Made by a program: the position numbers and the translations under genes
NCBI RefSeq assembly: GCF_002995845.1
Contig: NZ_PVXP01000008.1
Coordinates: 1 to 64,000, forward strand
Origin: Clostridium luticellarii
GTDB taxonomy: Bacteria; Bacillota; Clostridia; Clostridiales; Clostridiaceae
Length of the DNA stretch: 64,000 nucleotides
Direction of reading: 5' to 3'
The notes under the pieces: generated by a model
The model's database searches: none
The model's input: only the letters and a program-made list of their open reading frames with translations
Told to the model about the DNA's origin: nothing
Shown here: positions 28,492-37,340 of the stretch, in pieces
Layout of the letters: each line of letters begins with the position of its first letter
Position numbering within the stretch: the first letter of the stretch is position 1

Positions 28492-30123
28492 ATGAGTAAT
28501 TTGAAAGGACAGGATTTATTGAGAAATCCATTTTTAAACAAAGGAACTGCTTTTACAAAGAATGAAAGAGAAAAATACGATCTGACAGGTTTCCTTCCGG
28601 ATACCGTGAGAACAATAGAAGAACAGGAGAAGCTGGCCTACAGTAGATCTAAAGACTTTGAAACCAATCTTGAAAAACATCTTTATCTCATGAATATATA
28701 TGACACCAACAGAACTCTGTTCTATTATCTGGTGGGAAAGCATGTCGTTGAATTCCTGCCTATAATCTACACTCCGACTATAGGAGACGCTGTCATAAAT
28801 TATTCCAAAAATTACGATACACCAAAAGATGCTGTTTTCTTGTCAGTAGATCACCCTGAAGACATAAAAAAATCCATTCAGGAATCCCTCAAGGATCTGG
28901 ATGAAATAAAGCTTATAGTTGTAACTGACGGTGAAGGTGTACTTGGCATAGGAGACTGGGGAGTGCAGGGCGTTGACATTTCCATAGGCAAACTTGCGGT
29001 ATATACCGTAGCTGCAGGGGTAAATCCCAGAAATGTCCTTCCTGTGGTAATAGATGCAGGAACCAACAATGAAAAACTTTTAAATGATCCGCTTTATCTG
29101 GGAAACAAGCACAAGAGAGTTACGGGCAAAAAATATTACGATTTTATAGATAAATTCGTCAAGATAAGTTTGGAACTGTTTCCTGAAGTACTTCTTCACT
29201 GGGAGGATTTTGGACGTGGAAATGCCAGAACTATTCTGGAAAAATATAGGGAAAAAATCTGTACCTTCAATGATGATATTCAGGGTACCGGGGTAATGAT
29301 GAACTCCGCTATAAATGCTGTAGCCAGGGCTACGAATATACCTGTCAAAGAACATAGAGTGGTAATTTTTGGTGCAGGAACTGCGGGAATAGGTGTAACT
29401 GATCAGATATTCCTGGAAAAGGTACGAAATGGTCTGTCCGAGGAAGAAGCCAGAAAACAGTTTTATCTTGTAGATCGCCAGGGACTGCTCACCGATGACA
29501 TTGTCGATCTTACAGAGGGACAGAAAAAATATGCAAGATCAAAAAATGAGTTTAAAAATCCTTTAAAGGATCTGGCTGAAATAATACGGGAGGTTAAACC
29601 TTCTGTTCTAATCGGAACCTCCGGCGTGCACGGTGCTTTTACAGAAGATGTAATAAAAGCCATGTCCCAAATAAATGAAAGACCTGCCATTATGCCCATT
29701 TCAAACCCTACCAAGCTTTGCGAGGCAACTGCAGAGGACATGATAAAATGGAGTAACGGCAGAGCACTCGTAGTTACAGGAAGCCCGTCAGATCCGGTGA
29801 ATTACAAGGGAGTAACTTATACTATAGGGCAGGCCAACAATGCACTGCTTTATCCCGGACTGGGTCTTGGCATAATAGTTGCAAAATCAAAAATAGTAAC
29901 AGACGGCATGTTGTCTGCTGCAGCACACGGTATTGCATCCCTTCAGGATCTCTCCAAACCGGGAGCTCCTATACTTCCACCGGTGGCCAAATTAAGGGAA
30001 GCTTCAAAGCTGGTGGCAACTGCCGTAGTAGAAGAAGCCATAAAGGAAGGGTTGAACAGGATACCTATATCCGACGCTGCAAAAGCAGTGGAAAATGAGA
30101 TCTGGGAACCTCGCTACATGTAG
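28492..30123 (+). CDS. Malic enzyme (NAD type, large form) or malolactic enzyme
   Basis: A 543-residue malic enzyme of the long MaeA/MleS type. Visible are YTPTIGDAV, LVVTDGEGVLGIGDWG, the catalytic metal-site FNDDIQGTG, and the dinucleotide fold VVIFGAGTAGIGV with the second SNPTKLCEA motif. It oxidatively decarboxylates L-malate to pyruvate, or, if malolactic, makes L-lactate; sequence alone does not separate these. A LysR regulator downstream recalls the MleR-MleS pair. It follows the LarA homologue by 33 bases and GGAG precedes the ATG. Confidence 0.92.
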   Translation: MSNLKGQDLLRNPFLNKGTAFTKNEREKYDLTGFLPDTVRTIEEQEKLAYSRSKDFETNLEKHLYLMNIYDTNRTLFYYLVGKHVVEFLPIIYTPTIGDAVINYSKNYDTPKDAVFLSVDHPEDIKKSIQESLKDLDEIKLIVVTDGEGVLGIGDWGVQGVDISIGKLAVYTVAAGVNPRNVLPVVIDAGTNNEKLLNDPLYLGNKHKRVTGKKYYDFIDKFVKISLELFPEVLLHWEDFGRGNARTILEKYREKICTFNDDIQGTGVMMNSAINAVARATNIPVKEHRVVIFGAGTAGIGVTDQIFLEKVRNGLSEEEARKQFYLVDRQGLLTDDIVDLTEGQKKYARSKNEFKNPLKDLAEIIREVKPSVLIGTSGVHGAFTEDVIKAMSQINERPAIMPISNPTKLCEATAEDMIKWSNGRALVVTGSPSDPVNYKGVTYTIGQANNALLYPGLGLGIIVAKSKIVTDGMLSAAAHGIASLQDLSKPGAPILPPVAKLREASKLVATAVVEEAIKEGLNRIPISDAAKAVENEIWEPRYM

Positions 30124-30145
30124 GTTGAAAATATTTCAGAAATAA

Positions 30146-30176
30146 CCGTACTGTGTATTATTTATACACGGTACGG
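30146..30176 (+). terminator. Hairpin after malic enzyme gene
   Basis: CCGTACTGTGTAT and ATACACGGTACGG make a 13-bp stem with one G-T pair and a 5-base loop. No T-run follows, so it could be a weak terminator or an mRNA-stabilising hairpin. Confidence 0.5.
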
Positions 30177-30299
30177 ATTCAGTTCCTATATTTTCACTAT
30201 GATACAAATTTGATATTTCTGTCTATAAATGGAGAGAATCGTTACAGATAAAATTTCAAGATAATTCTGTATATTTATATTTTGGGGAGGGATTAGAAA

Positions 30300-31226
30300 A
30301 TGAAAAAGGGATATATATTTATAATTTTAACTGCCATTTTTTACAGTACAGCTGAAGTTGCAGGAAGAATTCTGGCACAGACAGGCAGTATGGATCCATT
30401 TCAGGTCATGTTCATTGCATTCTTGATAGGGGCCATAATATTATGCCCTCTGGCCACCAAGGATATCAAAGCCAGAAAACTGAAAATAAAAGCTGATGAC
30501 TTAAGATATTTTGCCATCTGCGGTATATCGGCAGTTACTATATCAATGGTACTGCTCCAGTTTGCAGTTACCTACACCAAGGCATCCACTGCAGCAGTTC
30601 TGTACTGCTTAAATGCAGTATTTTCAATACCTTTTGCATATTTCATGCTGAAGGAAAAAATTACAAAGGGAACACTTATATCCATGGTGGTTTCTTTAAT
30701 TGGTGCCGTAATAATACTCAACCCTTCAGAAATTGTAGGAGGGCTTGGAAATCCCAGGGATATTATAGGAATGATCTTTGCACTTGGTTCTGCAGTGAGC
30801 TGGTCTTTTTATACAGTGTACAGCAAGAAGAGAGTTGATATATACGGAGGATACGTTTCCAATTTCTTTGGATTCTGTTTCGGAGTACTGGCTCTGCTGA
30901 TTATTCTCGTGGCAACCGGGAGACCGATCTTTTCAGGAATAACTTTACAAAACATACTGGTATTATTATACATGGGCATTTTCATAAAGGCAATCGGATA
31001 TATATGCTACATGGGTGCTATAAAGGAAACTTCTGCAATAACTGCATCAATGGTATTTTTGATAAAACCTGCACTGGCCACTATTTTTGCCATAATTATA
31101 TTGGGCGAGAGTATAAAGATTAATATGATCATAGGTATAATATGCATAATTGCCGGTTCTTATGTTAAAATGAGCTCAGGTAAAAAAGAAAATAAAAAAT
31201 TAATGTCCTCATCTAAAACAACATAG
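30300..31226 (+). CDS. EamA/DMT-family transporter
   Basis: A 308-residue, 10-helix drug/metabolite transporter with two EamA repeats. The first repeat ends with AYFMLKEKITKGTLISMVVSLIGAVII and the second with FAIIILGESIKINMIIGIICIIAGSYV. The C-terminus is a Lys/Ser-rich tail. Members export amino acids, metabolites or drugs. It is placed between the malic enzyme and the LysR gene, so it may export a product of the C4-acid pathway; that is inference. GGGGAGGG precedes the ATG. Confidence 0.88.
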   Translation: MKKGYIFIILTAIFYSTAEVAGRILAQTGSMDPFQVMFIAFLIGAIILCPLATKDIKARKLKIKADDLRYFAICGISAVTISMVLLQFAVTYTKASTAAVLYCLNAVFSIPFAYFMLKEKITKGTLISMVVSLIGAVIILNPSEIVGGLGNPRDIIGMIFALGSAVSWSFYTVYSKKRVDIYGGYVSNFFGFCFGVLALLIILVATGRPIFSGITLQNILVLLYMGIFIKAIGYICYMGAIKETSAITASMVFLIKPALATIFAIIILGESIKINMIIGIICIIAGSYVKMSSGKKENKKLMSSSKTT

Positions 31227-31258
31227 AATATAATTTTAATAAAGTTAGGTGTTGTAAT

Positions 31259-32140
31259 ATGAATATTAGAGATCTGGAATATTTCAATTCTCTCTGCATA
31301 ACTAAAAGTTTCACCAAAACCTCCAGACAATTTTATATATCCCAGCCTTCTATAACTATGGCACTTCACAGACTTGAAAAAGAGTTGAATACAAAACTCA
31401 TAATAAGGGATCATTCCCAAAATCAGATATCACTTACAAAACCAGGAGAGGTTTTAGAAAAACATATCAAAAATATACTGTCTGAAATAAAAGAAGCTAA
31501 ATCAGAAATATCTCGTATAAATGGTGACAAGATAAAATTGGGAGTTCCTCCTATAATAGGAGCATACTACTTTCCACTAATTTTGAAAGACCTGGTTGAA
31601 CACGGCCTGGATAAATGTTTCACTTTAGTAGAGACAGGATCTGTGAAAATGAAGAAGCTGTTGTTAAAAGGCGAGGTGGATATATGTTTTATAGGATCTG
31701 TAGTCCCTATAAAAGAAGACGCAATTAGATCCCATGTCCTGACAACAGATGAATTTGCCATATGTATAAACAGAAATCATCCTTTGGCAAAAAAAGACAC
31801 TTTGGACTTCAAGGAACTTTCAGGAGAAAAATTTATTTCTCTAGGCGGAGATTACGTACACAATCAGGTGTTGAAGGAATTGTGCCGCAAAAATAATATA
31901 TCCACAAGTTATTTTTACAATACAGATGAAATTCAAACTGCAAAATCTCTTATAGCATCAGGCTTCGGAGTTGGATTAATGGTGCGTAAATCCGTTAAGG
32001 ATATAAATGCCATAAAGACATTATCTCTCAAGGAGCCCATATATTTTTATATATCCCTGGCATTTAAAAAAGATCACCATATGGTTTTGCAGGAGAAAAA
32101 GATCATAAATATAATACTCAATTCAAGTAAAAAAATTTAA
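31259..32140 (+). CDS. LysR family transcriptional regulator
   Basis: A 293-residue LysR protein. The N-terminal winged helix is MNIRDLEYFNSLCITKSFTKTSRQFYISQPSIT, and the periplasmic-binding-like effector domain follows from about residue 90 (IKLGVPPIIGAYYFPLIL, VDICFIGS, GFGVGLMVRKS). It lies 33 bases after the EamA gene in the same direction, which is unusual for a LysR protein but keeps it within the C4-acid cluster it probably controls (compare MleR). The effector may be malate or a related hydroxy acid. Confidence 0.92.
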   Translation: MNIRDLEYFNSLCITKSFTKTSRQFYISQPSITMALHRLEKELNTKLIIRDHSQNQISLTKPGEVLEKHIKNILSEIKEAKSEISRINGDKIKLGVPPIIGAYYFPLILKDLVEHGLDKCFTLVETGSVKMKKLLLKGEVDICFIGSVVPIKEDAIRSHVLTTDEFAICINRNHPLAKKDTLDFKELSGEKFISLGGDYVHNQVLKELCRKNNISTSYFYNTDEIQTAKSLIASGFGVGLMVRKSVKDINAIKTLSLKEPIYFYISLAFKKDHHMVLQEKKIINIILNSSKKI

Positions 32141-32146
32141 TACCCA

Positions 32147-32187
32147 TTTTACACCGGGGATAGTGAATCTCCGGTGTAAAATTTTTA
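32147..32187 (+). terminator. Intrinsic terminator after LysR gene
   Basis: TTTTACACCGG and CCGGTGTAAAA pair, followed by TTTTT. It closes the 25.7-32.1 kb cluster and abuts the broken gene on the other strand. Confidence 0.85.
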
Positions 32188-32677
32188 TTATAATTTTTTC
32201 TTTTTTCTAGTGCTGTTAATTGCCGAAATTGCTAAAATCCATAAAATTATGAATATCACAGAAATTAAAATAACAGAAAAGAACCACTCTTTAAATGGTA
32301 ATTTAAAAACTACATTTAACCCATATAATGGTGTTACAAATATAACATCAAACAATATACTTATTATGGAAAATTTAGAAAGTGCAACTGCAACTTGGGC
32401 ATTTAACCTGGTAATTATTAAATCTTCTATAGATACACCCATCACCATTACCCAATATCCCAACATATATATAAATAATTAATTCTTTTTTAGTATAAAA
32501 GTATATACCCAAACCAATCCATACCAATAAATAAAAAAGCGAAAAAATAAAATTGAAATATGATGATGGGGTTCCTGTTTCAATGGGAAGATTTATCACT
32601 ATGCCCATAATATTTAGGATAATTAAGATTAAAATTGCAGTTTTACTTTTCAAATCTATCATGCCTCTCTTATACAA
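32188..32677 (-). pseudogene. Frameshifted small membrane protein
   Basis: Two overlapping frames on the minus strand join into one protein of about 155 residues. The upstream frame (from 32677, start MYKRGMIDLKSK) reads to KKELIIYIYVGILG. The downstream frame continues YWVMVMGVSIEDLIITRLNA and ends in STRKKKKL. The joint is near 32455-32465, around a GGGATATTGGG sequence, so a single inserted or lost base would explain it. The joined product has about five membrane segments. I do not recognise the family. Either it is decayed, or the base call is wrong. Confidence 0.6.
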
Positions 32678-32732
32678 ATTAGTGCTTTAAGTTCAATTAT
32701 AAATTAATGAAAATAGATGATAAAAATCCACT

Positions 32733-33989
32733 CTAGATTAAATACTTCTTATATTTCTCATAATCTGATTTTTTACACTCCAGAGACAAAAGTATGCCGT
32801 TATTTTCATAACTGCTTGACTTTACAACTGCATTATCATTGAAATAGGATACTATATCTCCCCTGCTATAGGGAATCAGTAATTTACAGCAGACATAGTC
32901 CTCAAAAATTTTTCTGCGGATTGTTTCCACCAATTTATCCATTCCTGATTTTTCTCTGGCAGAAATATATATACAATCCTCTTTATCCTCAGGAATTTTA
33001 TCTTCCACCAAATCTATCTTGTTATAACAGTAGATTACGGGAATATTATCCGCCCCCAGTTCCTTCAATGTGTCCCTGGTAACGTCCATCTGCTTTTCAT
33101 AATTGGCATTTGAATAATCCACCACATGAATGAGTACATCGGCTTCTGAAACTTCTTCCAGGGTTGAGCGAAATGCCTTTATCAAGTAATGGGGCAGCTT
33201 GCTTATAAATCCCACTGTATCCGTCAGCAGAAAAGATTTATTATCCGGCAGATCAATTCTCCTGACAGAAGTCTGCAGCGTTGCAAACAGCATATCCTTT
33301 TCGAAAACCTGCTTGTCAATCGACGGATTGAACAAATCCATCATGGCATTCATCACCGTGGATTTGCCTGCATTGGTATATCCCACCAGGGCAATTACAG
33401 GCATATCCCCCCTTTTACGCCTTTTTCGCTGATTCTGACGCTGGGATACAAGCACCTCCAATTCTCTATTCAGCCCGCTGATCCTGTCTTCAATTTTTCT
33501 GCGGTCAAGTTCCAGCTTTGTCTCACCGGCTCCTCTGTTTTTAAGAGACGAACCACCTCCCTGACGATCCATGGATTCTCCAAATCCGGTTAATCTGGGA
33601 AGCATATACTGGAGCTTTGCTATCTCCACTTGAAGCTGGGCTTCTCTGGTCCCGGCCCTCTGGGCAAAGATATCAAGAATCAAAGAGGTTCTGTCTATTA
33701 TTGTGCAGTTCAATCTCTTCTCCAAATTGCGAATTTGAGAAGGAGACAGCTCATCGTCAAAAATCACCATGTCTGCATCTTTCTCCTCAATAAACCTGCA
33801 CATCTCTTCAATCTTACCCTTGCCCAGATAATGAGACGAATTCACTTTATTCAATTTTTGTGTTATTTTCCCGACTACTTCTATATCACATGCCTCTGCA
33901 AGGTTGAACAATTCTTCCATAAGATTGGCAAAATTCCTGTCATTATTGAGATTCACCCCTGCTATTACGGCCTTTTTTCTCTGTTCCAT
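32733..33989 (-). CDS. hflX: HflX, ribosome-associated GTPase
   Basis: A 418-residue HflX GTPase that splits stalled or hibernating ribosomes, and in some bacteria gives resistance to macrolides and lincosamides. The N-terminal nucleotide-binding HflX domain contains SSHYLGKGKIEEM. The helical linker carries TREAQLQVEIAKLQYMLPRL and GAGETKLELDRR. The GTPase domain has G1 GYTNAGKST, G3 DTVGFISKLPH and G4 NKIDLV. ATG 33989 has GGAGG 7 bases upstream; an in-frame ATG at 33995 sits too close. The gene has a leader of about 300 bases with a short ORF and a terminator (34014-34339), which suggests regulated readthrough. Confidence 0.95.
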   Translation of the reverse strand: MEQRKKAVIAGVNLNNDRNFANLMEELFNLAEACDIEVVGKITQKLNKVNSSHYLGKGKIEEMCRFIEEKDADMVIFDDELSPSQIRNLEKRLNCTIIDRTSLILDIFAQRAGTREAQLQVEIAKLQYMLPRLTGFGESMDRQGGGSSLKNRGAGETKLELDRRKIEDRISGLNRELEVLVSQRQNQRKRRKRGDMPVIALVGYTNAGKSTVMNAMMDLFNPSIDKQVFEKDMLFATLQTSVRRIDLPDNKSFLLTDTVGFISKLPHYLIKAFRSTLEEVSEADVLIHVVDYSNANYEKQMDVTRDTLKELGADNIPVIYCYNKIDLVEDKIPEDKEDCIYISAREKSGMDKLVETIRRKIFEDYVCCKLLIPYSRGDIVSYFNDNAVVKSSSYENNGILLSLECKKSDYEKYKKYLI

Positions 33990-34013
33990 ATACATTCCTC
34001 CATTTTATTGAAA

Positions 34014-34041
34014 TAAAAAACACAGGCCTGCTACCTGCGCG
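34014..34041 (-). terminator. Leader terminator ahead of hflX
   Basis: On the minus strand GCGCAGG and CCTGTGT (two G-T pairs) form a 7-bp stem around TAGCAGG, followed by six T. It lies only about 25 bases before the hflX start and far from the promoter at 34311, so it would stop transcription unless an alternative structure forms. A weaker AGTAG/CTACT hairpin with a short T-run lies upstream near 34090-34110. Confidence 0.65.
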
Positions 34042-34235
34042 CTGAGTAAACGGAACATACGTACTATTCAGATGCATGCAAAAAGGAGTAGATTCCACTA
34101 CTGCTCTTCTCAATACACTTTTCCATACATATACATACTATCCTATATCCATATATCAACAAGGTTTCTTAAAAATAGCCAGATCAATCCCGATTACCCT
34201 ACAGACACAAAGTAGAGCCTTTAATCACTATAAAA

Positions 34236-34274
34236 TTAGTTAAATAAAGCAAAAAATCGGAATCTGATACGCAT
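34236..34274 (-). CDS. 12-codon leader peptide ORF of hflX
   Basis: ATG at 34274 opens MRIRFRFFALFN, then TAA. GAGGAGGG lies 10 bases upstream, and a promoter lies about 40 bases further (34311-34339). The peptide has two overlapping Arg-X-Arg motifs (residues 2-4 and 4-6) right after the start. Such +X+ motifs cause drug-dependent ribosome stalling in known leader peptides such as that of ermD (MRLR). With an intrinsic terminator before hflX, this looks like a translation-sensing attenuator. An in-frame TTG two codons upstream is an alternative start. That the ORF is translated is an inference. Confidence 0.6.
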   Translation of the reverse strand: MRIRFRFFALFN

Positions 34275-34310
34275 TTTCAAGCAACCCTCCTCAAATTTAA
34301 GATCACCTTT

Positions 34311-34339
34311 ATAATATCATAGATGTTAATGTTTTACAA
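34311..34339 (-). promoter_or_regulatory. Promoter of hflX leader
   Basis: TTGTAA, a 17-base spacer and TATTAT on the minus strand. It is divergent from, and about 28 bases away from, the promoter of the P-type ATPase. Confidence 0.6.
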
Positions 34340-34366
34340 GTTTACGACAAAATAATAATATATATA

Positions 34367-34395
34367 TTGACAAACAGTTAAAATTACTATATTAT
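34367..34395 (+). promoter_or_regulatory. Sigma-A promoter of the P-type ATPase leader
   Basis: Perfect TTGACA, a 17-base spacer and TATTAT. The start point near 34402 gives a leader of about 180 bases before the gene. Confidence 0.8.
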
Positions 34396-34425
34396 AGTGT
34401 TGTACCTAATATATAACATAGTATA

Positions 34426-34560
34426 TTAAAAGGGAGTAATTGTAAATACAATGCCAACACTACGATTGGAATTCTGATCTGGCATTGTATACCAGTCAAT
34501 TGGTTATAAGACTTTTAATATAATTTCTGATTTTATCTGGAATTATTTAAAAGTCTTTAT
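34426..34560 (+). promoter_or_regulatory. Candidate yybP-ykoY manganese riboswitch
   Basis: The leader starts with TTAAAAGGGAGTA, close to the conserved (A)AAGGGGAGUA of the yybP-ykoY class. A perfect 11-bp stem follows (34446-34456 with 34480-34490), with ACTACGATTGG in the loop side. A second perfect 11-bp stem, AAGACTTTTAA with TTAAAAGTCTT (34509-34519 with 34548-34558), is followed by a T/A-rich run and could be the terminator of the expression platform. This class senses Mn2+ and often precedes cation P-type ATPases, as here. The match is by eye and incomplete, so confidence is moderate. Confidence 0.55.
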
Positions 34561-34584
34561 TTATTTAATGAGGCGGTGATTTTA

Positions 34585-37203
34585 TTGGAAAATTTTTATG
34601 AAAAATCTACTTCGGAAGTTTTGAACATCTTAAAAACTTCACCTAAAGGATTAAATGATTCCGAAGTAGAAAGAAGACGGCAAAAATACGGATACAACGA
34701 ACTGCAGGAAGGTCACAAAAAAAATATATTCCAGATTTTTCTGGAACAGTTCAAGGACTTGCTCATAATGATATTGATAGCAGCTGCCCTGGTCTCAATA
34801 TTTTTAGACAACAGCGGAAGTGCCCTGGTCATATTCGCAGTTGTAGTTCTCAATTCAATTTTAGGAACCCTGCAGCAGGTTAAAGCTGAAAAATCATTGA
34901 AAAGTTTAAAAGCTCTTTCTGCACCCACTGCAAAAGTATTGAGAAACGGAATACAGGTAGAAATACCATCCAGGGAAGTTACCGTAGGTGATATCTTATA
35001 TCTGGAAGCCGGAGACTATATAAGTGCCGATGGCAGGATTATAGAAAATTACAGCATCCAGGTAAACGAGAGTTCTCTCACCGGCGAATCCGAAAATGTG
35101 TCAAAAACCGAAGACATAATAGAAGGTGAGAACGTGCCTATAGGAGACAGAAAAAATATGCTTTTCTCCGGCAGTCTTGTAACCTACGGCAGGGCAGTTA
35201 TGGTGGTAACCAATATAGGAATGGACACACAGCTTGGAAACGTAGCTTCCCTCTTAAAAAACACTGAAGAAAAGAAAACACCACTTCAAGTAAATCTGGA
35301 TAATTTCAGCAAGAAACTCTCAACTGCCATATTGATCATATGTATTATAATTTTCATACTGGACGTATTTAGAGGATATCCAATCATGGATTCCATAATG
35401 TTCTCAGTGGCACTGGCAGTAGCAGCCATTCCAGAAGCTCTAAGTTCCATTGTCACCATAGTGCTTGCCCTGGGAACTCAAAAAATGGCCAAGGAAAATG
35501 CCATCATAAAAAAACTCAAAGCTGTGGAGGGACTTGGAAGTGTCTCTGTAATATGCTCAGACAAAACGGGAACTCTTACACAAAATAAAATGACTGTAAA
35601 AAAGCTTTATACGGACAATAGAACCTTGAACGCCGGAGATTTGAATCTTGATAATCAGGTAGATAAAATGGCTGTACTCATGGGCATATTATGCAACGAC
35701 GCCTCCTCCTCCAATGAAGAAAAAATAGGTGATCCAACTGAAATAGCCCTGGTGGATTTAGGTAAAATCTACAATCTCAATGAACTGTCACTTAGAGAAA
35801 AATATCCTAGAATAGGTGAAATTCCCTTTGATTCAGAAAGAAAAATCATGAGCACTGTCCACAAGGTAAATGATAAAACCCTGATGGTAACAAAAGGTGC
35901 CTGTGATGTACTGATAAATAGGATTTCAAAAATACAGACCTGCCGGGGAATATCTCCTATAACGGAAGAAGACAAGAAAAAAATAGAAAGAGCAAATGAA
36001 AATTTCTCAAAAACAGGACTGAGAGTACTGGCTGTAACCTACAAGGAAATAGATATTGATAAAACTGCCTTAGATCCAAAACAGGAAAACGGGCTTACAT
36101 TTGTGGCATTGACGGCCATGATGGATCCACCGAGAGAAGAATCCGCCCAGGCTATTTCAAGCTGTATAAAAGCAGGAATCAAACCTGTAATGATAACCGG
36201 AGATCATAAAATTACGGCTTCTGCCATTGCCAGGGAAATCGGTATTCTAAAAGATGAAAAAGAAGCTATGGAAGGCCGTGAGCTGGATCATCTAAGTGAT
36301 GAGGAACTCAGGGAAAAAGTGGACAAAATATCTGTCTACGCCCGGGTATCTCCGGAACACAAAATCAGGATAGTAAAAGCCTGGCAGCAAAAAGACAACA
36401 TTGTGGCCATGACCGGAGACGGCGTAAATGATGCTCCCGCCCTAAAACAGGCAAATATCGGAATAGCAATGGGCATTACAGGTACAGAGGTCTCCAAGGA
36501 CGCAGCTTCAATGGTGCTCATGGATGATAACTTCGCCACCATAGTAAAATCAGTTTCCAACGGAAGAAATATATACAACAATATAAAAAACTCCATCAGA
36601 TTTTTACTATCCGGAAATACAGCAGGTATACTGGCTGTGCTATATACTTCTCTGGCTGCACTGCCCATACCGTTTACTGCAGTCCATCTGCTGTTTATAA
36701 ACCTTATTACGGACAGTCTTCCGGCAATTGCCCTGGGGCTGGAACCCTATAAGCACAATGTGATGAAGGAAAAGCCGAGAAATATAAATACTCCTATTTT
36801 AACAAAAGCTTTTGGCAGGGGAATATTGATTGAAGGATTTATTATAGCTGTATGTACCCTCTTTGCCTTCCATACTGGCCTGAAAACAGGAGATAATATG
36901 CTGGCAAGTACCATGGCATTTTCCACCTTGTGCATGTCAAGATTATTTCACGGCTTCAACTGCAGATCCAGAGAATCTATTTTCAGAATCGGATTATTTT
37001 CAAACAAATATGTATGGATTGCTTTTGGACTGGGACTGGCACTTTTAAGTTCAGTATTATTCCTGTCCCCGTTGAGAACCCTTTTTGAAATAAGGCAGCT
37101 TTCCTTAAATCAAATTGGAACTATATGTTTATTGTCTTTCATGCCATTTGCACTGATACAGACCTACAGGCTCATATTCGTCAAATCTGAAAAATCCAGT
37201 TAA
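34585..37203 (+). CDS. P-type (P2A) cation-transporting ATPase
   Basis: An 872-residue calcium/manganese-type pump. The N-terminal cation ATPase domain carries LNDSEVERRRQKYGYNEL. The actuator has the TGES loop (SLTGESENV). The phosphorylation site is CSDKTGTLTQNKM, the nucleotide domain includes MVTKGACDVL, and the hinge is MTGDGVNDAPALKQANIG. Ion-site marks are AIPEAL in helix 4 and NLITDSLPAIALG in helix 6. About ten membrane segments are present. The start is TTG at 34585, 6 bases after AGGCGGTG; the in-frame GTG at 34576 lies inside that site. If the leader is a Mn2+ riboswitch, Mn2+ export is the likely role; Ca2+ is the alternative. Confidence 0.93.
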   Translation: MENFYEKSTSEVLNILKTSPKGLNDSEVERRRQKYGYNELQEGHKKNIFQIFLEQFKDLLIMILIAAALVSIFLDNSGSALVIFAVVVLNSILGTLQQVKAEKSLKSLKALSAPTAKVLRNGIQVEIPSREVTVGDILYLEAGDYISADGRIIENYSIQVNESSLTGESENVSKTEDIIEGENVPIGDRKNMLFSGSLVTYGRAVMVVTNIGMDTQLGNVASLLKNTEEKKTPLQVNLDNFSKKLSTAILIICIIIFILDVFRGYPIMDSIMFSVALAVAAIPEALSSIVTIVLALGTQKMAKENAIIKKLKAVEGLGSVSVICSDKTGTLTQNKMTVKKLYTDNRTLNAGDLNLDNQVDKMAVLMGILCNDASSSNEEKIGDPTEIALVDLGKIYNLNELSLREKYPRIGEIPFDSERKIMSTVHKVNDKTLMVTKGACDVLINRISKIQTCRGISPITEEDKKKIERANENFSKTGLRVLAVTYKEIDIDKTALDPKQENGLTFVALTAMMDPPREESAQAISSCIKAGIKPVMITGDHKITASAIAREIGILKDEKEAMEGRELDHLSDEELREKVDKISVYARVSPEHKIRIVKAWQQKDNIVAMTGDGVNDAPALKQANIGIAMGITGTEVSKDAASMVLMDDNFATIVKSVSNGRNIYNNIKNSIRFLLSGNTAGILAVLYTSLAALPIPFTAVHLLFINLITDSLPAIALGLEPYKHNVMKEKPRNINTPILTKAFGRGILIEGFIIAVCTLFAFHTGLKTGDNMLASTMAFSTLCMSRLFHGFNCRSRESIFRIGLFSNKYVWIAFGLGLALLSSVLFLSPLRTLFEIRQLSLNQIGTICLLSFMPFALIQTYRLIFVKSEKSS

Positions 37204-37218
37204 AAAACATCCATCATA

Positions 37219-37247
37219 AAATACCCACTGATTTGCAGTGGGTATTT
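37219..37247 (+). terminator. Hairpin after P-type ATPase gene
   Basis: AAATACCCACTG and CAGTGGGTATTT form a perfect 12-bp stem 15 bases past the stop. The T-run is within the stem, so termination may be partial. Confidence 0.65.
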
Positions 37248-37271
37248 GGGTACCTTTGGATATTTGTGCAT

Positions 37272-37300
37272 TTGACATGTATATGTTAAAGTGTTATGGT
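37272..37300 (+). promoter_or_regulatory. Promoter of kamA-ablB
   Basis: Perfect TTGACA, a 17-base spacer and TATGGT. It lies about 40 bases before the riboswitch. Confidence 0.6.
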
Positions 37301-37340
37301 TATATGTATAACAATAAATATGAAAAATGTTACAATGTTA

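Noticed and set aside
33189-33593. 134-codon ORF antisense to hflX
   Set aside because: Overlaps the conserved GTPase domain of hflX and lacks a ribosome binding site.
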